A DNA stretch of 48,363 bases from MGBC114844 sp910585855 (GCA_965646165.1 CBFFYP010000026.1:1-48363), one strand, 5' to 3'; positions 16,758 to 26,767 are shown, counted from the stretch's first letter. A program made the numbers and translations. Notes: a model not told the origin generated them from the sequence alone.

Positions 16758-19364
16758 TTAGTGCTTTGGAATATACTCTTTCGCAAATTCCAATGCCATA
16801 ATTACATTTAAACACCACTGTGACGTTCTATTTGTTGTAATCCATGGAAGTTCCCGGTAAACCTTATCTGGATCACTGCCCTTTGCATAAACATTTGATT
16901 CCAGCGTTTCATAACCTTGTCCATTCGCATAATTATCCTGAAACAACAATGACCAAACCTTTCTTCCAAGTGCTTCATCTTTTCTATAGCCTGCACTAAA
17001 AGCTGCCACTCCCGCTGCAAACATAGGCCATGAAAAAGGTCTTTTTTCAATCTGTCCATTGGTGCGTCTGCTCTTTTCTTCCGGTGAAAGATAATAAAAT
17101 GCACCCAAATCTGCCAATAACTGCTTTAATGTATCATCTTCTAAAATATCCGCCGCTTCCAGCCAAATCTGCGGTCCTCCCATACAAAGCTGCAGGTGTT
17201 GATTAGGTGTATCTTCTATCTCCCCCCGATAAATTAAATGTCCGCTTTCTGCCTGATAATCATAATCCGGTCCAGACGCAAAACCATATGGTGCATTTTT
17301 TATATCCAAAATTCCTGTTTCTATCTTTTTTCGATAAGTTTCATCTAAAGTAATCTCATACCATGTCATCCAGTTTGATACAAAAGAAGACCAATCTGGT
17401 CCGCTTCTTGCTGTTATCTGTTTCTTTCCCTGCGCATCTATTCTAGTAAATCCTTTGGCATACGGCAGTGACATATCGGCATCTTTGACTTCTTCAAAAA
17501 TATCCCGCAGCCTTCTGTCACCCGTCAGATAATACAAAAATCTGGAATGTCCTGCCATAGCAATGCGAGGTTCTTTGCATGGGCAGCCCCAATGTCTTAC
17601 ATTGTGCCTAGAACCTAAGCCCTTTAAAGGTCCGAAATGATAGAGATCCACTTCCGATACATGCCGGCTCATTGCTTCTGCTACCGTATAAACATCTTCC
17701 CGCCCTGTTCTCAGAAAATACAGCCACAACCAATAAGTAGGCACTAATTCTGTATTCTGCCATGCATAGCCGCCTATATCATACTTCCATGTATGACGAA
17801 CCGGATCATAAGTATGCATCACATCTCCATAGTCAAAAAGTCCATACCAGTTACGATTTTCAATTTCCTGCTTATAATACAAAAATGCATGTTCTAATTG
17901 ATATTCCATCCAAGCACCAGAAGTTGACTGATACTCCGGTAAACTAAAATAGCCAAACGCTCGTTTTTGATAATAATACTCTGGCGTCCCTACAAAAACT
18001 GGCGGCTTCTGCATATACATTCCATAATCCTCTAACTCCTTTTCCTTTGGTATCTCAGAACCAATTCGAATTCTGCACTCACTGGTGACACCGATTCCAT
18101 AAGCCCCTTCTGCCAATTCATCATATCCCTCATAGCAAGTCTTTGGATAAGCACATGTATCATAATGCCGAAAATCAAAACTCTCCGCACGGGGCGAATA
18201 AAACCAAACCGTACAAACACTGCTTTCTCCGCCTAAATTTGCTACTTCCATCCCAGAAGGATATTTCTGCCAGAAATCCCGTATGCCAAATAAAACCGTT
18301 TCTTCCGCCCCCGATACTGCCATCACTCCGCTTGTTCTGCGCCCTTCTTTTGAACTGATACAACAGTTTTTCTTATTCGTCCGCTTTCGAATCCGATAGT
18401 GATAAGCACTATCCTGATCCAAAAAATAATCATTCCAAACCGGCATCTCTTTTGCCGCCTGTTCGATTGTTTCCTCCAAAGAATCTGTTATCTCGGGATA
18501 CTTTTCTGCCTGATAAGCAACGGAAATCTCCTTCTTCCTTTTTCCCTCCATCTGTGCCTGATACACCTCTTTTGGAATCACCGGATGAGAAAAATGCAGC
18601 ATAACCGCAGCTTCATGAAAAATCGATCCATCTGTTGTAAACTGCACATGTCTGTCATACTTTTTACCAGAAAGCACCGTTTCATACCGAATCCCCATTC
18701 CCTTTAAAAAATCTCTTTCCTCCTGCCCATCATAGAGAAATGTATGTACAAACTTAATCTCTGTACTATAATACCAGACATACATACGAATAACAAAAGG
18801 CATCCGGCAACTCTCCCTTGTTACGTGATTCCCCTTAAAACAAACCACCGCCTGCAAAGGTCCTGCTTCCTCTATCTCACAAGATACAATTTCACCATGA
18901 TATTCCCTCTCTTCCGTTACCGTCAAACCCTCTTCTTCTTCCTTTCGTCTTTGCAAAATAAATACCGGATAAACCCGATGAAGCCTTATCTTATTCTGAT
19001 ATACAGTTCATTCAATCAATGCACCAGAAAACGGCACAAAAATCTTTAATTCCCCCGTATCAATCTGATACTCATTCTCCCCTTTTTGAATCACAATTTC
19101 GCCTTCCCCTTTTTTGATTTCCTCTTCTTTAGAAATCGGCGTCAGTGTAATAGATTCTCCCACTTCCTCTGTATTTACTGTATGGGAAGTCCATTTTAAA
19201 CTGCCATCCGACCAATATGCCATATCTCTCGACTGCATAGAAATCTCTCTGCCCGTTTCATCCGCTGCCAAAAAACAACACTGTTTCACTTCCCCTTTAC
19301 TCCATACTGCTCCAAAAGTAGTATATCCTCCCTGCCCACGATGCTCTAATCTATGTAATATCAT
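16758..19364 (-). pseudogene. YetA-like exo-rhamnogalacturonan lyase family, interrupted by TGA
   Basis: Two same-frame segments, 19364-19008 and on to 16758, are separated by one TGA at 19010-19008. Together they encode about 867 residues. The order fits the PcRGLX/YetA family: an N-terminal beta domain (LEHRGQGGYTTFGAVW), a middle beta-sandwich, then a C-terminal helical toroid with WLWLYFLRTGRED, HFGPLKGLGSRHNVRHWGCPC and RSGPDWSSFVSNWMTWYE. Family members degrade rhamnogalacturonan-derived oligosaccharides. The second segment could only start at a TTG without a ribosome site, so restart is unlikely. The change is probably a nonsense mutation (TGG or CGA to TGA). It lies 50 bp upstream of the GH35 gene in the same operon. 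Confidence 0.78.
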
Positions 19365-19437
19365 AGCAGTTTTCCTCCAATTTTTCTTCTCATCTTATCA
19401 TCTTTTTTACCTATGGTCAATCTTTACAAAATATATA

Positions 19438-19710
19438 TCAGAATAAACTTACAAAGCAAAATTTTTATAAAATTACCTAATTTCCATGATAGTTTCAAAA
19501 TGATTTAGGAGTTGCTTTCACCGGACGCAAGAAGCGGTTTGCTCCTCTCACTGTTGATAAAATAGCAGTAGAAATTATATTTTATTACAGAACAAAAACA
19601 GAAACAGATTTTTAGAAAAGTTTGAATATGATTCTTTTTTTGTTTCGAATCTGGCGTCCGGTAAAAGAAACCCCTTTGCAGTAACAATCTCCAAAAACCT
19701 AATGAAAGAA
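19438..19710 (+). repeat. F3 AT-rich unit with F1 remnants
   Basis: This is a second copy of the unit at 1125-1800. It shares the AAAATTTTTATAAAATT block, CATGATAGTTTCAA, GCTTTCACC, then TAGCAGTAGAAATTATATTT and a tail CCAAAAACCTAATGAAAG. The F1 insertions are reduced to a short solo (GGACGCAAGAAGCGGTTTGC to ACTGTT, 19524-19554) and one end (TCGAATCTGGCGTCC near 19642-19656). No gene is supported between 19365 and 19803. Confidence 0.6.
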
Positions 19711-19803
19711 ATATATATAAAATTATTGTATCCTATAAAAAAAGTATTTATAATCATTAATACCAGTTTACATCCCCAAAAATTTTTTAAAAGGAGAATA
19801 AAA

Positions 19804-20469
19804 ATGCAGAAAATCATGATTATAGAAGATGATCCCGCCATTCGAAACGAACTGACACTCTTATTAGAAAATGAAGGTTATCTACCTTTACCCCTAGAAA
19901 ATTTTACAAACATCGTAGAACAGGTTTTGGAAAGTTCTCCCCACCTGATTCTACTGGATCTAGGACTTCCCATACAAGATGGTACTACTATATGTGCTAA
20001 TATCCGTCAAAAAACAAAGATTCCTATTATCGCCGTCACCAGCCGAAATTCTGCTATGGACGAACTTTTAACTTTAAGTCTAGGCAGCGATGACTATATC
20101 ACAAAACCTTACAATATTCCGGTTCTTATTGCCAGAATCAAAGCCGTTCTGCGCCGAAGCAGTGATTTGCAGGAAACCGATATTCTTACCTTTCACGGTC
20201 TTTCTCTAAATCTGACAAAAGGCACAATAACAGCAAATAATCATACAGAAGAACTCACCCGCAATGAACTTAAAATTCTATCACATCTTATGTCACATGC
20301 CGGAGAAATCGTTTCCCGATCCGATCTAATGGACACACTATGGTACAGTCAGATTTATATTGACGACAATACACTAAGCGTCAACATTACTCGCCTTCGT
20401 GGAAAACTACAGAACTTAGGACTTTTTGACTATATCAAAACTAGAAGAGGAATGGGATATCAATTATGA
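19804..20469 (+). CDS. bceR: BceR-like OmpR-family response regulator
   Basis: The protein has 221 residues. The receiver domain carries D52 in LILLDLGLPIQDG and K in DDYITKPYN. The C-terminal winged helix shows ELTRNELKILSHL and RSDLMDTLWYSQIYIDDNTL. The start ATG at 19804 follows AAAAGGAGAA; longer upstream readings run into F3 repeat sequence and are rejected. The stop overlaps the kinase start by four bases. With the next three genes it forms a Bce-type module, which detects and resists antimicrobial peptides acting on lipid II-cycle intermediates. The symbol is by module homology. Confidence 0.85.
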   Translation: MQKIMIIEDDPAIRNELTLLLENEGYLPLPLENFTNIVEQVLESSPHLILLDLGLPIQDGTTICANIRQKTKIPIIAVTSRNSAMDELLTLSLGSDDYITKPYNIPVLIARIKAVLRRSSDLQETDILTFHGLSLNLTKGTITANNHTEELTRNELKILSHLMSHAGEIVSRSDLMDTLWYSQIYIDDNTLSVNITRLRGKLQNLGLFDYIKTRRGMGYQL

Positions 20470-21464
20470 CAATTTACGAATTTTTATCAGATCGTTTCAA
20501 AAAATTTATTTTCGAAATTTCGGTTGTTCTTATCGCAGCCGTTTTTTTACTATCAACCGGCACACAATTTGACATCCTGCTTTTACTATTAATAGGTTTA
20601 TCCTTCCTTTTTTTAATTGTACAGATTTTCGACTTCCTTCGCTCTCGATCCCATCTGCAGGAATTAGAAGCCATTCTGTCTGGTCTAAACGAAAAATACC
20701 TGTTTGCCGAATGTGTTCCCATTTCTAACAATTTATATGAACGCAAACTATTTGAACTGATTCGTCATTCTGGAAAAGCAATGATTGAAGCTGTTTCCGA
20801 TGCACAAGCTTCCCAACGGGAATATCGAGAATATATTGAAAGCTGGGTTCATGAAATTAAATCTCCTATTACAGCAGCAAAACTGATTTGCCGAACAGTC
20901 GATGAACCAATGCGAAGAAAACTCTCCTGTGAACTGTCCCAAATTGATGCCCATGTGGAACGTGCCTTATTCTATGCACGAGCAGAAAGCCCAGAGCAAG
21001 ACTTTCTTATCCGAAAGATCAATTTATCTGCAATAGTATCCCAAGCTATTCAAAACCACCAATCCCTGCTAATTCAAAGTAATATTCAAATTCAAACACA
21101 GGGACTTGATCAAATCATCTATACCGATGACAAATGGAGCTGTTTTATCTTAGGACAACTACTGCAAAATGCTGTCCGTTACCGCAGTGAACAGCCTATT
21201 ATTACTCTGTCCGCAAAACCACTAGGACAGCAAATACAGCTTTCCGTACAAGACAATGGTATCGGTATTCCTGCTCACGAACTATCCCGTGTCTTCGATC
21301 GAGGCTTTACTGGAAGCAACGGACGCAAAAAAGGAGGATCTACCGGCATGGGACTCTATCTCTGCCGCAAACTAACTAATTTTTTAGAAATCAATTTGTC
21401 AATCACCTCCAAAGAACATCAAGGAACAACAATTACCCTCACCTTTCCTGCAAAAGAAAGATAA
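20466..21464 (+). CDS. bceS: BceS-like intramembrane-sensing histidine kinase
   Basis: This 332-residue kinase has two closely spaced membrane helices (about 15-32 and 36-56) and almost no extracellular loop, the hallmark of Bce-type kinases that read the transporter rather than the drug. The phospho-acceptor is H129 in WVHEIKSPITAAK. The ATPase domain has QLLQNAVRYR, DNGIGIPAHELSRVFDRGF and GMGLYLCR. It overlaps the regulator gene by four bases. It works with the ABC transporter encoded 178 bases downstream. Confidence 0.87.
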   Translation: MTIYEFLSDRFKKFIFEISVVLIAAVFLLSTGTQFDILLLLLIGLSFLFLIVQIFDFLRSRSHLQELEAILSGLNEKYLFAECVPISNNLYERKLFELIRHSGKAMIEAVSDAQASQREYREYIESWVHEIKSPITAAKLICRTVDEPMRRKLSCELSQIDAHVERALFYARAESPEQDFLIRKINLSAIVSQAIQNHQSLLIQSNIQIQTQGLDQIIYTDDKWSCFILGQLLQNAVRYRSEQPIITLSAKPLGQQIQLSVQDNGIGIPAHELSRVFDRGFTGSNGRKKGGSTGMGLYLCRKLTNFLEINLSITSKEHQGTTITLTFPAKER

Positions 21465-21526
21465 TACAACACTATTTCTAGCTGCAGAACCAGCGAAAAA
21501 ATTAAAACTAATATCCTGTAAAGAAC

Positions 21527-21542
21527 CTTACAAAATTGTAAG
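21527..21542. promoter_or_regulatory. BceR-type operator upstream of bceAB
   Basis: CTTACAAAATTGTAAG is a 7-2-7 inverted repeat about 100 bp before bceA. It matches exactly the TNACA-N4-TGTAA consensus that I recall for BceR-like regulators. It lies in the only sizeable gap of the module, so the transporter genes are probably induced by the upstream two-component pair. Confidence 0.68.
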
Positions 21543-21642
21543 AAAAATCAATATTCCTTCACTACCAGAAACTCAACTTTTGGTGTATTCTATGCTCATA
21601 AAAGATAACTCAAAAATAATCATTTTACTAGGAGGAATTTCT

Positions 21643-22401
21643 ATGTTGCAGGTACAAAATATTGAAAAATACTACGGCAGTAAAAACAATGTTACCAAAG
21701 CCTTAAACCGCATTAGTTTTTCTGTGGAAACTGGTGAATTTATTGCTATTATGGGTTCATCCGGCAGTGGAAAAACTACACTGTTAAATTGTATTTCTAC
21801 TATTGATACAATCAGTGCAGGAAATATTTTTTTAGATGGTATCAATATTGCGGAACTCTCTCAAAAAGATCTTGCCCGCTTTCGACGGGAAAAATTAGGT
21901 TTTGTATTTCAGGATTTTAATCTGTTAGACACTTTGACAATCGAAGAAAATATTGGGCTTGCCCTTACCTTAAATCATTCTGACAGTCATATGGTACAAA
22001 AACAGATAAAAAAAATTGCCCAAAAACTAGGTATTAGCGATATTCTTGATAAATTTCCCTATCAAGTATCCGGCGGACAAAAACAGCGTACTGCAGTTGC
22101 CAGAGCTATGGTAGCCGGACAATCCCTTATTTTAGCCGACGAACCTACAGGTGCTTTAGACTCCAAAGCATCCAAAAATCTTTTAGAAATTATGTCGCAA
22201 ATGAATCAAAATCTTCATGTTACAATTCTTATGGTAACACATGATGCATATAGCGCCAGCTACGCTTCACGGGTATTATTTTTAAAAGACGGCCGCCTTT
22301 TTAATGAACTGCTTCGTGGCAATCGTTCCCGTTCCATTTTCTATCATGAAATCTTAGATGTATTAGCTTTATTAGGAGGTGATATCAGTGACGTTATCTA
22401 A
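21643..22401 (+). CDS. bceA: BceA-like ABC transporter ATPase
   Basis: The protein has 252 residues. It has Walker A GSSGSGKTT (38-46), a Q loop FQDFNLLDTLT, the signature VSGGQKQR, and Walker B LILADEPTGALD followed by an H-loop histidine in MVTHD. The start at 21643 is chosen for its CTAGGAGGAATTT ribosome site; an earlier ATG has none. It energises the BceB permease, which removes peptide antibiotics from their membrane targets and signals to the kinase. The end overlaps the permease start by 14 bases. Confidence 0.9.
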   Translation: MLQVQNIEKYYGSKNNVTKALNRISFSVETGEFIAIMGSSGSGKTTLLNCISTIDTISAGNIFLDGINIAELSQKDLARFRREKLGFVFQDFNLLDTLTIEENIGLALTLNHSDSHMVQKQIKKIAQKLGISDILDKFPYQVSGGQKQRTAVARAMVAGQSLILADEPTGALDSKASKNLLEIMSQMNQNLHVTILMVTHDAYSASYASRVLFLKDGRLFNELLRGNRSRSIFYHEILDVLALLGGDISDVI

Positions 22402-24322
22402 ATTATCGATACGCAATGCCAAACGGCAGGCACAAGACTATCTAATCTATTTTGCTACAATTATCTTAGCAACTGCACTGATTTATTCTTTTAACGGACT
22501 AATTTTTTCTGATGAATTACTAAAGCTGTCCCAATTTATGACAAGTCTGCCTATTGTGACTGTATTTTGCAGTATCGCTGTTGTCTGTATTATCGGATGG
22601 CTGGTATACTACACTACCAATTTCATGCTTATAAAACGCAGCCGAGAATTGGGAACGTATATCTTAATCGGTTTGGAAAATCAGCAGGTTGCAAAACTAT
22701 TCCTTTTAGAAAATCTTATAATAGGAGGATCTGCACTGCTATTTGGACTTTTTTTCGGAAATTTTCTTTTCCAGACTTTACGGGCTATTTTACTGGCACT
22801 TTTTCATATGCCCTATACTTTTCGCTTTTCTTTTTCCCTTCGTGCAGCAGGATTGACTTTACTTTATTTTATAGGAATCTATTTTTTTGCACAATTAAAA
22901 AGCCGAAAAAAAATCTATTCCATGAAAATCTATGACTTAATCTATTTTGAGCGTCAAAATGAATTAGCTGTAATCCAAAAAAGCCCTCACCGCAGAAAAA
23001 TCTTTTTCTTCTCTATTGTACTTGGCATCATTGGTATCTTCTTACTATTAATGAGAAATCTGCCTTCTGGTCTTATTGGTGCAGTCTGCATTATTCTATT
23101 TTTATACGGATTTTTTCTTAGCTTTTCTTCCGGCATTCCCGCTTGGTTTGAAAAACGTCCGGCAAAAAAATATACAGGACAAAATCTACTTCTCTTTCGC
23201 ACCCTATCCGCTAAATTAGCCACTATGGGAATCGTCATGGCTACGATTGCCTTGCTGTTTACTGGTGTACTGATTGCTCAAGGAACTGGATTTATACTTA
23301 GTGCTCTATTTCAAAATCGTGCCGAACAGACTTCCTGTTTCGATCTGTTTATTTCCAGTGCAGATCCAAACACCGATTTTTATGATTATTTTCACTATAT
23401 CCAATCCAATATTCCGATTACAGACTCCAAAGAATATCAAACCTATCAAGGAGAAACATCCCAAATAACGGATCTGCTCTCAGAAGTTGGAAAATATTTT
23501 CACTCCTATCCCTACGATTTTCTGATGAAATTCAGTGATTACACCGCTCTGCGTACCATACTGGGCTACCCAAAAGTTTCATTAGAACCTAACACTTACC
23601 TTATCCACTGCATGCCCTATTTAAAATCCAAAATTAATACCTACAGCCAGCCTATTAAAATAAACAACCATACCCTGACAAAAGGAAAAACTTACACAGA
23701 AAACTTTGCCCAATACCTATGGAATGGCAACGGGCAAGGCTTTATTATCATTGTACCGGATGACCTGCTCCTCTCCCGTCCTATCAGTCATACTATCTAT
23801 GCCGCTATGACAGCAGAACCCATCAGCGAATCCCAATACTATGAACTGTCAAAAATTCAGGACAACCGATCTGAAGAAGACTATGACACCCTATACGCCA
23901 AAGCCCAATCTGAAAGAGAAGCTGCATCTATGACAGCCATTTTTGTCTTTCCCCTTTACTATCTGGCTTTCATACTCACTATGACCTCTGCTACCATTCT
24001 CACCATTCAGCAGCTTAGCGAATGTAACCACTACCGCCACCAATTCTGTCTGCTCCAAAAACTAGGAATGGAGCAAAAAGAAATACGGCAGGTACTGCGA
24101 CAGCAATTTACCATCTATTACACCATGCCCGCTGTTCCACCACTGCTAATCGCAATCCCTTTTATCCTAAATCTGGGAAATGCAACAGAGCCGGGAACTT
24201 TAACAGGCATCAGTCACCCTATTATCATTACAGCTATTACACTAGGCTTATTTTTCTTTATTTATTCCATTTACATTATAATGGCATATACCAGCCTAAA
24301 ACAAAATGTACTGCCTAAATAA
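22388..24322 (+). CDS. bceB: BceB-like ABC transporter permease
   Basis: The permease has 644 residues with about ten membrane helices. A large extracytoplasmic region of about 200 residues lies between residues 305 and 515, between helices 7 and 8, the site thought to bind the peptide antibiotic and to vary between drug specificities. GTG at 22388 is preferred over GTG at 22379 because AGGAGGT lies eight bases before it and the upstream codon would overlap that site. An F2 repeat begins 29 bp after the stop. The target drug (bacitracin, nisin or another) cannot be told from sequence alone. Confidence 0.88.
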   Translation: MTLSKLSIRNAKRQAQDYLIYFATIILATALIYSFNGLIFSDELLKLSQFMTSLPIVTVFCSIAVVCIIGWLVYYTTNFMLIKRSRELGTYILIGLENQQVAKLFLLENLIIGGSALLFGLFFGNFLFQTLRAILLALFHMPYTFRFSFSLRAAGLTLLYFIGIYFFAQLKSRKKIYSMKIYDLIYFERQNELAVIQKSPHRRKIFFFSIVLGIIGIFLLLMRNLPSGLIGAVCIILFLYGFFLSFSSGIPAWFEKRPAKKYTGQNLLLFRTLSAKLATMGIVMATIALLFTGVLIAQGTGFILSALFQNRAEQTSCFDLFISSADPNTDFYDYFHYIQSNIPITDSKEYQTYQGETSQITDLLSEVGKYFHSYPYDFLMKFSDYTALRTILGYPKVSLEPNTYLIHCMPYLKSKINTYSQPIKINNHTLTKGKTYTENFAQYLWNGNGQGFIIIVPDDLLLSRPISHTIYAAMTAEPISESQYYELSKIQDNRSEEDYDTLYAKAQSEREAASMTAIFVFPLYYLAFILTMTSATILTIQQLSECNHYRHQFCLLQKLGMEQKEIRQVLRQQFTIYYTMPAVPPLLIAIPFILNLGNATEPGTLTGISHPIIITAITLGLFFFIYSIYIIMAYTSLKQNVLPK

Positions 24323-24350
24323 AAATTACCTAATAACATTTTCTCAAAAA

Positions 24351-24498
24351 GGACGCCAAAATTGGAAGGAAGGTCTGCTCCGGGTCCGCTTGCGCTTAGC
24401 ATTTCCTCGTAGCGGACACATAAGACGCTAAAGTACAGCGTCTAAGTGCCGACGGGAAATGATGACCCTGCGCAGACCTTCCTTCCAATTTTAGCTGT
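24351..24498 (-). repeat. F2 foldback element, complete, 148 bp
   Basis: It runs from GGACGCC to AGCTGT. Arms AAAATTGGAAGGAAGGTCTG and CAGACCTTCCTTCCAATTTT are perfectly complementary. The tip stem is GACGCT/AGCGTC. It begins 29 bp after the bceB stop and may serve as its terminator. The 220 bp between this and the next F2 is AT-rich and holds nothing recognisable. Confidence 0.9.
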
Positions 24499-24724
24499 AT
24501 ACTTCTACCAGAAAACAGTGTGATTCTAATACTACAACAAACACTTCAAGTAAAACCACCTACTGCGAATAAAAACAATTACCAAATCTCATATAATTTT
24601 GATAAATTTCTATTGCATTGTTATAAAGATTTATAATAACAAATACAAATATTAATGACCAAATATTTTTATTGTAAGATTAACATATACCGAAATATGA
24701 AACAAACTCTTATGGCTGTCAGAA

Positions 24725-24872
24725 CTAGCAGAAAGCGGAAGGAAGGTCTATGCAGGGTCATCATTTCCCGTCGGCACTTAGGCACGGTATTTTCGTGCCT
24801 TATGTGTCCGCTACGAGGAAATGCTAAGCGCAAGCGGGCCCGGAATAGACCTTCCTTCCGCTTTCTGCGTCC
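24725..24872 (+). repeat. F2 foldback element, complete, 148 bp
   Basis: It has arms AGAAAGCGGAAGGAAGGTCT and AGACCTTCCTTCCGCTTTCT. The centre has CATCATTTCCCGTCGGCACT and tip GGCACG/CGTGCC. It ends 13 bp before the stop of the acetyltransferase gene on the opposite strand. Confidence 0.9.
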
Positions 24873-24885
24873 CCCCTTACAATTT

Positions 24886-25389
24886 TTAATATATCACTTG
24901 ATACTCATACTGTTCATTTTCCACGACCATATTTGTCCCTCTCTTTTTAAAAGTTCCTTCCCCAACCACCTGAAACCCAAACTTTTTCATCACAGCTTTC
25001 GATGCTGTATTTCCCTTAGCAACCGAAACGGTTATCTTTTGCACCCCATTCTGCCTCGCATATCCCATTATCCCCTGTACCATCTCTGAAGCATATCCAT
25101 TTCTCCAATACTTTTTATGCACACAATAAGCAATATCATAAACAACCCCTTCTTTCGGCATAATACTGCACGTTCCAATTCGCTCTCCTGTTTCTTTTAA
25201 CTCTGCAATAAAATACCAGCAGCTTTCATCCTCACTTAATGTTTCCAATGCCCTTCGATAAACTTCATCTATCTGCTCAAAAACAGGATCAGGCAAATAT
25301 TTTCCCATCTCTGCATCGTTCCAAATACTCATAACAAACTGCATATCCTCTTTTTTATATCTGCGCAAGTTCAATCGCTGTGTTTTCAT
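24886..25389 (-). CDS. GNAT acetyltransferase, RimJ/RimL type
   Basis: The protein has 167 residues and starts TQRLNLRRYKKED, a typical RimJ-like opening. It has YCVHKKYWRNGYASEMVQG for acetyl-CoA binding, then NTASKAVMKKFGFQVVGEG. These enzymes acetylate amino groups of ribosomal protein N-termini, antibiotics or small metabolites; the substrate here is unknown. It follows rplA on the same strand after 67 bp, in the place where rplJ-rplL would usually be found. Confidence 0.85.
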   Translation of the reverse strand: MKTQRLNLRRYKKEDMQFVMSIWNDAEMGKYLPDPVFEQIDEVYRRALETLSEDESCWYFIAELKETGERIGTCSIMPKEGVVYDIAYCVHKKYWRNGYASEMVQGIMGYARQNGVQKITVSVAKGNTASKAVMKKFGFQVVGEGTFKKRGTNMVVENEQYEYQVIY

Positions 25390-25456
25390 TTTTTTCTGCT
25401 CCCCAAGTATACAAAAACAGAGAACTCAAAAGAATTCCCTGTCTGAACCAATCTAT

Positions 25457-26152
25457 TTAATTTACCAGCTTCACCACGTTTAACTTTACTCCCGGGCCCA
25501 TCGTAGACGTCAATGTCACACTTCTTAAATACTGTCCCTTTAAAGCACTTGGCTTTGCCTTAATAATTGCTTCTATGAGAGTTTGGAAATTGTCCGCTAA
25601 TTTCTCTTCTGTAAAAGATGCCTTTCCAATCGGCACATGAATAATATTTGTTTTATCCAGTCTGTATTCTACCTTACCAGCTTTAATATCATGAATTGCC
25701 TTTGTTACATCCATTGTAACTGTCCCTGCTTTTGGGTTTGGCATCAGTCCTTTCGGTCCAAGTACACGTCCCAAGCGACCAACAATTCCCATCATATCCG
25801 GTGTAGCAACTACTACATCAAATTCAAACCAGCCTTCATTCTGAATCTTAGGAATCAATTCCTCTCCGCCAACATAGTCTGCACCTGCTGCCTCAGCCTC
25901 ATTGATTTTCTCGCCTTTGGCAAATACCAATACTCTGGCAACCTTACCTGTTCCATGCGGCAATACAACAGCACCACGAACTTGCTGCTCTGCATGACGT
26001 CCGTCACATCCCGTTCTGATATGAGCTTCAATCGTTTCATCAAATTTTGCAACCGCTGTTTTTTTCACTAATGCAATCGCATCCGCTGTATCATATAATA
26101 CGCTGCGATCCACTAATTTAGCAGCTTCTGCATATTTCTTACCTCTCTTCAT
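25457..26152 (-). CDS. rplA: 50S ribosomal protein L1
   Basis: The protein has 231 residues, the usual length. Recognised from MKRGKKYAEAAKLVDR, the RNA-binding TGCDGRHAEQQVRGAVVLP region, MGIVGRLGRVLGPKGLMPNPK and the end LRSVTLTSTMGPGVKLNV. It binds 23S rRNA at the L1 stalk and in bacteria also represses its own operon. It follows rplK after 109 bp. rplJ and rplL do not follow. Confidence 0.97.
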   Translation of the reverse strand: MKRGKKYAEAAKLVDRSVLYDTADAIALVKKTAVAKFDETIEAHIRTGCDGRHAEQQVRGAVVLPHGTGKVARVLVFAKGEKINEAEAAGADYVGGEELIPKIQNEGWFEFDVVVATPDMMGIVGRLGRVLGPKGLMPNPKAGTVTMDVTKAIHDIKAGKVEYRLDKTNIIHVPIGKASFTEEKLADNFQTLIEAIIKAKPSALKGQYLRSVTLTSTMGPGVKLNVVKLVN

Positions 26153-26261
26153 TTCCTATAACCTCCTAGTGGTATTTCTGCGGGATTTTTTATTGATAGA
26201 TCCCTCCCACATCTCCAATTACAAAACTACGGTTTCTGTTTTCTCCTGTTCGAAAGTCGAA

Positions 26262-26687
26262 TTAGTCTACTACTTCAATTCCCATACTTCTTGCTGTACC
26301 GGCAATCATACTCATAGCAGCTTCTAAACTTGCAGCATTTAAATCAGGCATCTTTAATTCGGCAATCTTCTGCACCTCTGCTTTTGAAATCTTTGCTACC
26401 TTTGTCTTATTCGGAACAGCAGATGCAGTCTTTAAATTACATGCTTTCTTCAATAAAACAGCAGCCGGAGGAGTCTTTGTAATGAAGCTGAAACTTCTGT
26501 CTGCATATACCGTGATCACAACTGGAATAATCATTCCGTCCTGATCTGCCGTTCTTGCATTAAACTCCTTTGTAAACTGAACGATATTTACGCCATGCTG
26601 TCCAAGAGCCGGACCAACTGGTGGAGCTGGTGTTGCCTTTCCAGCAGGAATCTGTAATTTAATATAACCAGTAACTTTTTTAGCCAT
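26262..26687 (-). CDS. rplK: 50S ribosomal protein L11
   Basis: The protein has 141 residues. The N-terminal PAGKATPAPPVGPALGQHGV segment, the thiostrepton-binding domain, and the C-terminal RNA-binding end SMIAGTARSMGIEVVD are diagnostic. It forms the base of the L7/L12 stalk. An AGGAGG site precedes the start. It lies between nusG and rplA in the standard order. Confidence 0.97.
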   Translation of the reverse strand: MAKKVTGYIKLQIPAGKATPAPPVGPALGQHGVNIVQFTKEFNARTADQDGMIIPVVITVYADRSFSFITKTPPAAVLLKKACNLKTASAVPNKTKVAKISKAEVQKIAELKMPDLNAASLEAAMSMIAGTARSMGIEVVD

Positions 26688-26767
26688 AAGGCACCTCCTA
26701 AAATATGTGGTATTTCAACGAATTGATATATCCAATTCTCCCACGGCGTCAACTTCAAAAACGCCAT

